Origin: Clostridia bacterium | GTDB lineage: Bacteria > Bacillota > Clostridia > Oscillospirales > Acutalibacteraceae | DNA: 5,825 nt | Direction: 5' to 3' | Assembly (NCBI GenBank): GCA_017519685.1 | Contig: JAFWRV010000492.1 | Location: forward strand, 1-5,825 | In this document: piece by piece, positions 1 to 5,368 of the stretch | Numbering within the stretch: the first letter of the stretch is position 1 | How the letters are laid out: every line of letters begins with the position of its first letter | Made by a program: the position numbers and the translations under genes | Notes under the pieces: model-generated | What the model saw: the letters and a program-made list of their open reading frames with translations, nothing else | Told to the model about the DNA's origin: nothing | Database searches by the model: none

Positions 1-456
1 ATTGAATACAGAGACTGCAAACTTGTGGCGGGTAAGCTTCGCGAAACAGGGCTCGGCTTTGACTATTATTACAGGGAGCCCGAAAAAATCGAGGTCGATA
101 TGACCTATACCCGTATCCACGAGCCCGTCGATATTTTCAAGGCGTATATCGCGGCGGTCGGCAAAGGACTCCGCAGACTGCCTCCGCCCGTGGAAGCTTT
201 CAGCGGCATAGTTGCCCATAAAATCGTATCTGTTTCTTCGAGAATCAGTGTAATCATTGAAAGATTCAGAAGCGGGAACAGACAGAAATTCCTGTCGTTC
301 TTCGAAAAGTCGGAATCCCGTTCCGAAATGGTCGCCACATTTCTTGCTCTGCTTTCAATGGTAAAAGCAAAACGCATTTCGGTTGACGGCGACATTAAAA
401 ATCCCGATATTGTTTTGCTTCAGGGCAGAGGGGAGGAAATAGAGATTGAGGAATGA
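1..456 (+). CDS. scpA: Segregation and condensation protein A (ScpA), 3' part only
   Basis: ScpA is the kleisin subunit of the bacterial SMC-ScpA-ScpB condensin. It bridges the heads of the SMC dimer and binds ScpB, helping chromosome organisation and segregation in the cytoplasm. The reading frame is open from base 1, so the gene starts outside the window; the GTG at 25 is an internal valine codon, not the start. The visible 151 residues cover the middle and C-terminal part of a family usually about 240-260 residues long. The fragment opens with the YRDCK-type helix preceding the ScpB-binding region. It ends with the C-terminal winged helix that contacts the SMC head, including the stretch EMVATFLALLSMVKAKRISV, typical of kleisin C-termini. 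It stops at TGA 454-456, overlapping scpB by 11 nt, which suggests translational coupling. The identification also rests on scpB directly following. Confidence 0.92.
   Translation: MEYRDCKLVAGKLRETGLGFDYYYREPEKIEVDMTYTRIHEPVDIFKAYIAAVGKGLRRLPPPVEAFSGIVAHKIVSVSSRISVIIERFRSGNRQKFLSFFEKSESRSEMVATFLALLSMVKAKRISVDGDIKNPDIVLLQGRGEEIEIEE
431..436 (+). promoter_or_regulatory. Shine-Dalgarno sequence for scpB
   Basis: GGGAGG lies inside the end of scpA, 9 nt before the TTG at 446. It supports TTG as the scpB start. An in-frame TAG at 440-442 excludes any earlier start, and the two ATGs at 453 and 456 are in other frames. Confidence 0.8.
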
Positions 457-1093
457 TGAAACAAGAGCGGCAATCGAAGCGATTCTTTTCGCGTCCGGCG
501 AGCCGCTTGAGATAACCCGTATAGCCGAGGCGCTCGAGCTTGAAATTGAGGATGTGCGCGACTGTATGTTTGAAATCGGCGCGCAGTATGACAATATGGG
601 AAGCGGTATATGTCTTCTCAAACTCGGCAATAAATATCAGCTTTGTTCCCGCGTGGAATACGCTCCTCAGATCCGCGCGGTACTCGACCTTAAAAAGAAT
701 ATCCCGCTTTCAAACGCGGCGCTTGAGGTGCTGGCTGTTGTTGCCTACAATCAGCCCGTGACAAAAGCGTATGTTGAGCAGGTCAGAGGCGTTGACTGCT
801 CCGGAGTTATCGGCACACTGTGTCAGAAGGGCCTTCTTGAGGAAAGAGGAAGGCTTGAGCTTCCCGGCAGACCGCTTCTTTACGGAACGACGCCGAACTT
901 TCTCAGGTGTTTCTGCCTGACATCGCTCGCGGATCTTCCCGAGCTTCCCGAAAAGACGGAGGACCTTGAAATGCGTGACGATGAAATCGACAGCACTCAG
1001 GGCGAGCAGATACGCAATTTCTTCCAGGCGGAGATAGAGGAGCAGACCGGCGCGTCATCGGAGGATGAGGAGGCCGGAGACGGCGAAGAATAA
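446..1093 (+). CDS. scpB: Segregation and condensation protein B (ScpB)
   Basis: ScpB is the winged-helix partner that dimerises and binds the middle of ScpA within the SMC condensin complex. The protein has 215 residues, slightly longer than the usual 180-200. The N-terminal winged helix starts with the family signature AAIEAILFASGEPL (residues 8-21). The second winged helix carries VLAVVAYNQPVT and VRGVDCSGVIGTL, followed by GRPLLYGTT and a FL-x3-CLTSLADLPELP segment, all typical of ScpB. From about residue 170 the protein becomes a very acidic tail (many E and D) that accounts for the extra length and is probably disordered. The start is TTG; only this codon fits, because an in-frame TAG lies just upstream and the conserved N-terminus begins within a few residues. 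The 11-nt overlap with scpA fits balanced production of the two partners. Confidence 0.96.
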   Translation: MRNDETRAAIEAILFASGEPLEITRIAEALELEIEDVRDCMFEIGAQYDNMGSGICLLKLGNKYQLCSRVEYAPQIRAVLDLKKNIPLSNAALEVLAVVAYNQPVTKAYVEQVRGVDCSGVIGTLCQKGLLEERGRLELPGRPLLYGTTPNFLRCFCLTSLADLPELPEKTEDLEMRDDEIDSTQGEQIRNFFQAEIEEQTGASSEDEEAGDGEE

Positions 1094-1098
1094 AAAAC

Positions 1099-1108
1099 GG
1101 GGAGGTGA
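1099..1108 (+). promoter_or_regulatory. Shine-Dalgarno sequence for the DUF2953 gene
   Basis: GGGGAGGTGA is a near-perfect complement to the 3' end of 16S rRNA and sits 7 nt before the TTG at 1116. It shows that the 5' part of the interrupted DUF2953 gene is set up for efficient initiation. An in-frame TGA at 1110-1112 excludes earlier starts. Confidence 0.8.
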
Positions 1109-1277
1109 CTGACCTTTGGTCTGGAAAATAATTCTCGGCATTGTCCTCTTTTTTGTGATTGTCCTTGCGGTAAGAGTCAGAGTGACAGTGCATTCCGAGG
1201 ACGGGATTTCTCTTTGCGTGAAATGGCTTTTCCTGAAATTCAATATTCTTCCGAAAGATAAGAATAAGCCGAAAAAG

Positions 1278-1280
1278 TAA
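1278..1280 (+). other. Premature in-frame TAA within the DUF2953 frame
   Basis: The codons around it read CCG AAA AAG TAA AAG AAG AAG, so the stop sits inside a lysine run. TAA is used as an ordinary terminator by scpB, yicC, gmk and the GNAT-like gene in this window, so codon reassignment is not a reasonable explanation. Confidence 0.9.
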
Positions 1281-1305
1281 AAGAAGAAGAAAAAGAAGAA
1301 AGAGA

Positions 1306-1360
1306 AAAAGCCCAAGGAAGAGAAAAAAGACGATGAAACCGAAGAAAAGCCCAAGGAAGA
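1306..1360 (+). repeat. Direct repeat of 16 nt in the charged linker
   Basis: AAAAGCCCAAGGAAGA occurs at 1306-1321 and again at 1345-1360. The offset is 39 nt (13 codons), so both copies encode KPKEE in the DUF2953 frame. It lies in a purine-rich tract (about 1254-1375). The in-frame spacing suggests that the linker grew by duplication or slippage while keeping frame. Confidence 0.75.
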
Positions 1361-1460
1361 AGGCGGCAAGGAAAATATCTTCCTGAGGTTTTATCATAAC
1401 AACGGAGTCAGCGGAGTTGTTGACCTGCTGAAGCGTCTGGTCGCTTCGCTGAAATCGGGA

Positions 1461-1832
1461 ATGAAAAGAATAGGCAGGGCGTTCCTTTTTGAGGAGATTT
1501 ATATTTCCCTGCTTGTCGGCGAGGGCGACAGCGCCGCCACCGCGGATAAATACGCAAAGACCTGCGCGGAGGTATTCCCGGCAATGGGATTTATCGTTTC
1601 AACGATGAGAGTCAAAAAATACAGCGTTGACGTCAATCCCGATTTCATTTACGGCAGGAGCAACGCAAGACTTCATGTCACGGTATCGGTGAGGCCGCTG
1701 CGCCTTATCAATGCGTTCATCGCTCTCGGCTTCAGTCTTGTGTTTAAAGTGTTGATAAAATTCCTCAAGGGCTCAAGGGCAAAGAAGCCGGCGGCCGCAG
1801 AGGAAGTAAAAAATATTCAAAATAATAATTGA
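1461..1832 (+). CDS. C-terminal DUF2953 fragment, possible separate product
   Basis: This is the part of the interrupted gene that could be made on its own from the first ATG after the TAA, giving 123 residues. It starts MKRIGRAFLFEEIYISLLVG and contains the conserved C-terminal part of the family, with a hydrophobic stretch near residues 85-105. No good Shine-Dalgarno precedes the ATG (the upstream bases read GAAATCGGGA), and it begins inside what should be a continuous domain. Independent translation is therefore uncertain; it would need weak initiation, reinitiation about 180 nt after the stop, or readthrough. It overlaps the pseudogene entry and should be read as an alternative view of the same locus. 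Confidence 0.4.
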   Translation: MKRIGRAFLFEEIYISLLVGEGDSAATADKYAKTCAEVFPAMGFIVSTMRVKKYSVDVNPDFIYGRSNARLHVTVSVRPLRLINAFIALGFSLVFKVLIKFLKGSRAKKPAAAEEVKNIQNNN

Positions 1833-1845
1833 AAGGTGACAGGAA

Positions 1846-2289
1846 ATGAAAGAACAGTCAGCATCAGGAATTCTCGGCACATCAATCGAAAAGATAAAGG
1901 ATCTTGTTGATGTCAGCACAATCATCGGCGACCCCATCAGGGTCAGTGACACTCTCCAGATTATCCCCGTTTCGAGAGTAACTTACGGATTTGCTTCCGG
2001 CGGAAGCGATTTCCCCTCAAAATCAAATCAGGAGCTTTTCGGCGGCGGCGGCGGAGCCGGCATCACAATCGCTCCGGTTGCGTTCCTCGTTATCAATAAC
2101 GGCAGCGTCTCGGTCAAATACATCAATGCCGCGGAAGGATCCGTCGAAAGAGTTATCGGTATGGTTCCCGACCTTGTTGACAAGGCAAGCGGAGTTATCG
2201 CCTCCTTCAAGAATAAGGACACAAGCGTTGACGCGGCAGTTGAGGAATATATGAATTCCGCTCCCGCGCAGGACGAAACAGCAGAATGA
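1846..2289 (+). CDS. ytfJ: GerW family sporulation protein (YtfJ)
   Basis: GerW/YtfJ is a small spore-associated protein. In Bacillus it is made in the forespore and is needed for normal germination; its biochemical activity is not established. The product has 147 residues, about the usual length. Family hallmarks are visible in order: SIEKIKDLVDVSTIIGDPI (residues 13-31), IIPVSRVTYGFASGGSDF (39-56), a five-glycine run (66-70), then ITIAPVAFLVINNG, the most conserved core. A variable acidic tail follows from about residue 125. No signal peptide or membrane segment is seen. The ATG at 1846 is preceded by GAAAGGTGA with 6 nt spacing and lies 13 nt after the DUF2953 stop. Pairing with a DUF2953 gene is typical of spore-formers and supports a sporulating host. 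I could not identify a SigF-type promoter in front of it. Confidence 0.93.
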   Translation: MKEQSASGILGTSIEKIKDLVDVSTIIGDPIRVSDTLQIIPVSRVTYGFASGGSDFPSKSNQELFGGGGGAGITIAPVAFLVINNGSVSVKYINAAEGSVERVIGMVPDLVDKASGVIASFKNKDTSVDAAVEEYMNSAPAQDETAE

Positions 2290-2292
2290 TAC

Positions 2293-2298
2293 GGGGTG
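2293..2298 (+). promoter_or_regulatory. Probable Shine-Dalgarno sequence deciding the rluB start
   Basis: GGGGTG matches the GGTG part of the consensus and sits 6 nt before the TTG at 2305. It overlaps the GTG at 2296 and is too close to the TTG at 2299. Those two codons are therefore less likely starts than TTG 2305. Confidence 0.55.
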
Positions 2299-2304
2299 TT
2301 GGCT

Positions 2305-3048
2305 TTGCCCGCAGATAAAATCAGATTACAAAAGTTTCTTTCCGAGGCGGGAGTAGCTTCAAGAAGAAAGTCCGAGGAGCTTATTGCCGCAGGCGTTGTA
2401 AGGGTCAATAACCGCGTTTCCAAAATAGGCGACAGCGTTGACCCGAAGCACGATACCGTTACGGTTTACGGCAAGAGAGTTGTTCAGGCGAAAAATCTTT
2501 ATTATATCCTGCTCAACAAGCCGAGAGGATATGTCACGACCACCGACGACGACCTCGGAAGGAAGTGCGTGACCGAGCTCGTATCCGACATAAAGGAAAG
2601 AATCTATCCGGTCGGCCGGCTTGACAGAGTATCGGAGGGCGCGCTTCTGCTCACCAATGACGGAGCGTTCGCGAACGCGATGATGCACCCCTCCCACCAT
2701 GTGCCCAAGACTTACAGAGTTACCGTTAAATCCGATGTGACCAGAGGTCAGGTCGAGTCGCTGTCGGAAGGAATCCTTCTTGACGGGCGTATGACCGCGC
2801 CGGCGGAGGTTCACGTCATTGAAAAGACAGAAGGCAGGACCGTGCTTCAGATTGTTCTTTATGAAGGACGGAACAGGCAGATAAGGCGCATGTGCGAAGC
2901 CCTCGGTCTTGAGGTGGCGCGGCTTAAAAGAACCGCGATAGGTTCCGTAAAGCTCGGCACTCTTCCCGTGGGCAGATACAGGGATCTTACAGAGCAGGAA
3001 ATCAAATCTCTTCTTGCGGCGTCCGGTCAGGAGAAAGGAAACAAATGA
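2305..3048 (+). CDS. rluB: 23S rRNA pseudouridine synthase, RluB type
   Basis: The enzyme converts a uridine of 23S rRNA (U2605 in E. coli numbering for RluB) to pseudouridine during large-subunit maturation. From TTG 2305 the product has 247 residues. An N-terminal S4 RNA-binding domain is clear (RLQKFLSEAGVASRRKSEEL from about residue 7). The catalytic domain carries YILLNKPRGYVTTT, the motif GRLDRVSEGALLLTNDG with the catalytic Asp107 in GRLD, and the C-terminal EGRNRQIRRMCEALGLEV plus LKRTAIGSVKLGTLPVGRYR, all typical of the RsuA/RluB/RluE/RluF group. RluB rather than RsuA is inferred from the Firmicutes context near scpAB and gerW. The GTG at 2296 would add three residues but overlaps the ribosome binding site. 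The stop overlaps the next gene as ATGA, a translational coupling arrangement. Confidence 0.93.
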   Translation: MPADKIRLQKFLSEAGVASRRKSEELIAAGVVRVNNRVSKIGDSVDPKHDTVTVYGKRVVQAKNLYYILLNKPRGYVTTTDDDLGRKCVTELVSDIKERIYPVGRLDRVSEGALLLTNDGAFANAMMHPSHHVPKTYRVTVKSDVTRGQVESLSEGILLDGRMTAPAEVHVIEKTEGRTVLQIVLYEGRNRQIRRMCEALGLEVARLKRTAIGSVKLGTLPVGRYRDLTEQEIKSLLAASGQEKGNK

Positions 3049-3371
3049 TAAATTTCAAACCTGTTGACACGGCGGAAAACTCGGCGGGATATGTCGCTTT
3101 CGATGAGGCGGGAAACGAAATCGGAAAATGCGCGTTTACTTATAACACGCTTGAAATGAAGTTTACCTCAATTTCGGGAAACAACGAATCCGTTGTCGAA
3201 GGTCTCGCGAGGAGCGCGATGAACTACTGCGCCAACCGCGGAGTTTATCTTGCGACGGTTACCGCCGGTATGCTCAGCCCCGCGTTTATTAAACTCGGAT
3301 TTTCCGCTGATGAACTTACAAGGGAGATACCCGAAGTTCTCACATCAACCTGCTGCGGATGCGGCAGTTAA
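3045..3371 (+). CDS. Small GNAT-like protein with a C-terminal Cys cluster
   Basis: A 108-residue protein, shorter than full GNAT acetyltransferases (about 140-180). It shows a plausible minimal GNAT pattern: a beta-strand pair around NEIGKCAFTYN (residues 24-34), a helix VVEGLARSAMNYCANRGVYL (50-69) in the place of the acetyl-CoA-binding helix, and a closing FIKLGF (81-86) like the usual LGF motif. The classic Q/RxxGxG/A pyrophosphate loop is not present; SGNNESV occupies that position, so catalytic activity is doubtful. The C-terminus ends TCCGCGS, with cysteines at 103, 104 and 106 and further ones at 29 and 62, which could bind metal or be redox-active. The start ATG overlaps the rluB stop by 4 nt and has AAAGGA 5 nt upstream. 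No close named family is recognised; the function is unknown. Confidence 0.7.
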   Translation: MINFKPVDTAENSAGYVAFDEAGNEIGKCAFTYNTLEMKFTSISGNNESVVEGLARSAMNYCANRGVYLATVTAGMLSPAFIKLGFSADELTREIPEVLTSTCCGCGS

Positions 3372-3373
3372 AC

Positions 3374-3380
3374 GGAGTGA
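3374..3380 (+). promoter_or_regulatory. Shine-Dalgarno sequence for yicC
   Basis: GGAGTGA lies 5 nt before ATG 3386. It supports this start, which gives the family's standard N-terminus. The frame is open further upstream to 3359, where the in-frame ATG lies inside the preceding gene. Confidence 0.7.
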
Positions 3381-3385
3381 TACCA

Positions 3386-4264
3386 ATGATAAAAAGCATG
3401 ACCGGTTACGGCAGGGCGCAGGGTGTCGTAAACGGCTTGAATATTACGGTTGAAATCAAAAGCGTCAACCACAGATATTTTGAATTCAGTTCCAGACTGC
3501 CGAGAAACTACGGCTTTCTGGATGAAAAGCTCAAGAGCTTCTTTATGGGAGCGATGGAGCGAGGCAAAACAGAGTGCAACGTTCAGATAGACGCGACCGA
3601 AGAACCCGATGTGGTGGTGGAGGTAAACCACCCTCTCGTCAAAAGCTATCTTGACGCGTTCAGAGAGCTTTCGGAAACCTATTCGCTTGAAAACAACATC
3701 AGGGTTTCCGACCTCATCAGAACTCCCGACGCTCTCGTCATCAGGAAGCAGCCGGAGGACGAGGATAAAATCTGGGATGCCGTTAAGACGGTTGCCGCCG
3801 AGGCGCTCGGAAAATTCATATCCATGCGCGAAGCCGAGGGCGAACGACTCAGGGCGGATGTTCTCTCGCGGCTTGATACAATTCTTGACTGTGTCGGCAC
3901 GGTTGAGGAGCGCTCACCGGAAACGGTGCGCGAATATAACGAAAAGCTTCTTGCGCGTCTTCACGAAATGCTCGGTGAGGTTCATATTGATGAACAGAGG
4001 ATACTCACCGAAGCGGCGATATTTGCCGATAAAATAGCCGTGGCGGAGGAAACGGTGCGTCTGCGCAGTCATATTGACCAGATGCGCGTGTTCCTTGATT
4101 CGGACACGGCGACGGGCAAGAAGATGGATTTCCTTGTTCAGGAGATGAACAGGGAGGCGAACACAATCGGCTCGAAATGCAACGATGTCGCGATAGCGGG
4201 CACGGTTGTCAATATCAAATCGGAAATAGAAAAAATCCGTGAGCAGATTCAGAATATAGAATAA
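3386..4264 (+). CDS. yicC: YicC/YloC family endoribonuclease
   Basis: YicC/YloC proteins are widespread cytoplasmic proteins with endoribonuclease activity. In E. coli YicC is linked to decay of small RNAs, and YloC is the Firmicutes name. The 292-residue product is close to the E. coli length (about 287). The N-terminal domain shows the nearly invariant start MIKSMTGYGRA and the EIKSVNHRYFEF block (N28, H29, R30), followed by LPRNYGFLDEKLK. The C-terminal domain (DUF1732) has RILTEAAIFADKIAVAEE, then GKKMDFLVQEMNREANTIG (244-262) and the terminal IEKIREQIQNIE. All of these are family signatures, and no key block is missing. The gene follows the GNAT-like gene by 14 nt and precedes remA by 9 nt, in the order known from Bacillus (yloC-remA-gmk-rpoZ). 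Confidence 0.95.
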   Translation: MIKSMTGYGRAQGVVNGLNITVEIKSVNHRYFEFSSRLPRNYGFLDEKLKSFFMGAMERGKTECNVQIDATEEPDVVVEVNHPLVKSYLDAFRELSETYSLENNIRVSDLIRTPDALVIRKQPEDEDKIWDAVKTVAAEALGKFISMREAEGERLRADVLSRLDTILDCVGTVEERSPETVREYNEKLLARLHEMLGEVHIDEQRILTEAAIFADKIAVAEETVRLRSHIDQMRVFLDSDTATGKKMDFLVQEMNREANTIGSKCNDVAIAGTVVNIKSEIEKIREQIQNIE

Positions 4265-4273
4265 GGAGCAGAC

Positions 4274-4543
4274 ATGAAACTGATAAACATCGGCTTCGGC
4301 AATATGATAAACGCGAGCCGTCTTGTGGCGATAGTCAGCCCCGACAGCGCTCCCGTCAAGAGAATCGTGCAGGAGAGCAAGGAAAAGGGAAATCTTATTG
4401 ACGCCACACACGGCAGGAGAACAAGAGCGGTTATCATTACCGACAGTGACCATGTGATTCTTACCTATCTTCAGAGTGAAACTGTCGCGAACCGGATTTA
4501 CGACTTCGAGGAGTCAGGGCAGGAGGATGAAGAAGATGGATGA
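4274..4543 (+). CDS. remA: RemA/DUF370 family DNA-binding regulator
   Basis: RemA is a small DNA-binding protein. In Bacillus subtilis it activates biofilm-matrix and osmoprotection genes and assembles into ring-like oligomers that wrap DNA. The 89-residue product matches the family almost end to end: [20 protein letters not shown] (4-23), SAPVKRIVQ (25-33) and the highly conserved [20 protein letters not shown] (43-62), followed by SETVANR. Arginines 16, 48, 49 and 51 occupy positions implicated in DNA binding or function in the Bacillus protein (by my alignment from memory). The tail is acidic ([11 protein letters not shown]). AAGGAG at 4262-4267 precedes the ATG by 6 nt. Its targets in this organism cannot be inferred from the window, and a biofilm role should not be assumed. 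The gene overlaps gmk by 8 nt and carries gmk's ribosome binding site in its 3' end. Confidence 0.95.
   Translation: MKLINIGFGNMINASRLVAIVSPDSAPVKRIVQESKEKGNLIDATHGRRTRAVIITDSDHVILTYLQSETVANRIYDFEESGQEDEEDG
4521..4526 (+). promoter_or_regulatory. Shine-Dalgarno sequence for gmk, inside remA
   Basis: AGGAGG is a full consensus, 9 nt before ATG 4536. The in-frame ATG at 4527 abuts the motif with no spacing and is unlikely to be used. The earlier ATG at 4476 would add residues not found in the family. Confidence 0.8.
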
Positions 4544-5150
4544 CAAGAGGGGAATCCTCATAGTTTTTTCCGGGCCGTCGGGCTGCGGAAAAGACACGGT
4601 CCTCAAAATACTTAAAGAGAATAACGACAATATCAAGGTTTCAATCTCGATGACCACGCGTGAGGTCAGGGAGGAAGAGGTTGACGGCAGAGACTATTAT
4701 TTCGTTTCGGAGGAATATTTTGTCAAGAAAATCGCCGACGGCGAAATGCTTGAATACGCGCAGTACGCTGACCATTATTACGGCACGCCGAAAGCGCCCG
4801 TTGACGAGATGCTCCGTGAGGGAATAGATGTGGTCCTTGAAATAGATGTTCAGGGCGCGGAAAAAATCCGCAAAATCTATCCCGACGCCGTAACCGTGTT
4901 TCTTATGCCGCCGTCAATGAAGGCGCTTGAGGACAGACTCCGCAACAGAGGAACTGAGGACGAGGAAACTCTGATGCACCGTTTGTTTATCGCGGAGCAG
5001 GAAATCAGGAGAGCGAACGAATTCCAGTATATTGTCATAAACGACAATCTGGCGGAGGCGGTCTTTGATTTTGAAACGGTAGTCAGAGCCGAAAAGATGA
5101 AATACTCAAGAAATAAAAATATAATCAGTGAGGTAATCAACAATGTTTAA
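4536..5150 (+). CDS. gmk: Guanylate kinase
   Basis: Guanylate kinase phosphorylates GMP to GDP with ATP, an essential step of guanine nucleotide synthesis in the cytoplasm. The 204-residue product is of standard length. The P-loop is GPSGCGKDT (residues 13-21, Lys19). The GMP-binding part has [17 protein letters not shown] (40-56), containing Arg42, Arg45, Glu48, Asp50 and Tyr54. Next come YYGTPKAPV, the conserved [21 protein letters not shown], and a lid-like segment [20 protein letters not shown]. All key residues expected of an active enzyme are visible. The start is ATG 4536, chosen because of the AGGAGG in front of it and because it gives the usual short N-terminus before the first strand. 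It overlaps remA by 8 nt and rpoZ by 8 nt, so all three are likely translated in a coupled way. Confidence 0.97.
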   Translation: MDDKRGILIVFSGPSGCGKDTVLKILKENNDNIKVSISMTTREVREEEVDGRDYYFVSEEYFVKKIADGEMLEYAQYADHYYGTPKAPVDEMLREGIDVVLEIDVQGAEKIRKIYPDAVTVFLMPPSMKALEDRLRNRGTEDEETLMHRLFIAEQEIRRANEFQYIVINDNLAEAVFDFETVVRAEKMKYSRNKNIISEVINNV

Positions 5151-5352
5151 TCCCGATTTAAACGGAATTCTCCAGGACCACCTGAGCCGTTACTCGCTTG
5201 TAACGGCGACGGCAAAATTAGCAAGGGAGATAGCGGCCGAGGCAGAGGAAAACCACGAAATAATAACCGAGAAGCCCGTTACCCTTGCGCTTGACAAGAT
5301 TCTCGACGGTGAATATGTCATCGTTGAGCCCGAGGAAATAAGAAATATCTGA
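5143..5352 (+). CDS. rpoZ: DNA-directed RNA polymerase omega subunit
   Basis: Omega is the small subunit that stabilises the beta-prime subunit of RNA polymerase. The 69-residue protein is a normal length for Firmicutes. The core motif is RYSLVTATAKLAREI (residues 16-30), in the place of the usual Y-LV--TAKRAR-I helix, followed by KPVTLALDKILDGEYVI, the conserved second half. The tail is acidic. The ATG at 5143 overlaps the end of gmk and is preceded by GTGAGGT at 5128-5134 with 8 nt spacing. Its location directly after gmk is conserved in many bacteria and supports the call. The substitution of Leu for the usual Arg in TAKRAR is a minor variation. Confidence 0.94.
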   Translation: MFNPDLNGILQDHLSRYSLVTATAKLAREIAAEAEENHEIITEKPVTLALDKILDGEYVIVEPEEIRNI

Positions 5353-5368
5353 TTTGGAGTGATGATAA

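Larger units (their letters stand above)
1116..1832 (+). pseudogene. DUF2953-type membrane protein gene interrupted by an in-frame TAA
   Basis: Reading from the TTG at 1116, a 54-codon segment ends at TAA 1278-1280, but the same frame continues open to TGA 1830-1832. Joined, it would encode about 238 residues. The order is one N-terminal membrane segment (about residues 3-19, IILGIVLFFVIVLAV), a short beta-rich stretch, a long Lys/Glu linker around the stop, then a conserved C-terminal part with FEEIYISLLVGEGDSAATA and a PLRLINAFIALGFSLVFKVL segment. This layout, and the position just upstream of gerW/ytfJ, match DUF2953 proteins; from memory the Bacillus counterpart is ytfI beside ytfJ. The molecular function is unknown, and a role in sporulation is inferred from the neighbour. 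Because both halves are in one frame, a single base substitution (AAA, GAA or CAA to TAA) explains the break. It may be a true null allele, a sequencing error, or a gene expressed as two pieces. Confidence 0.75.

Noticed and set aside
25..456. A complete small gene starting at GTG 25
   Set aside because: The frame is open upstream to base 1, and the residues before 25 continue the ScpA sequence, so this is the end of a larger gene.
1278..1280. Stop-codon reassignment or selenocysteine/pyrrolysine-type recoding at the internal TAA
   Set aside because: TAA is a normal stop for several genes in this window. Selenocysteine uses TGA and pyrrolysine uses TAG, and no downstream stem-loop of that kind was seen.
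903..1397. A 164-codon open frame on the minus strand opposite scpB and the DUF2953 linker
   Set aside because: Its product has a long F/L-rich run that is simply the complement of the AAG/AAA/GAA-rich linker. It has no family resemblance and lies opposite well-supported genes.
1750..1845. A promoter in front of gerW suggested by TTGATA at about 1752
   Set aside because: No matching -10 element is found at proper spacing, and no convincing SigF-type pair was found, so a promoter is not supported.
2041..2061. GGC repeat as a simple-sequence contingency locus
   Set aside because: The short run encodes the conserved glycine stretch of GerW proteins, and four or five units is too short to suggest phase variation.
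3914..4453. A 179-codon minus-strand open frame opposite yicC and remA
   Set aside because: Both + strand genes match their families end to end. The antisense product shows no recognisable motif and is explained by codon bias.
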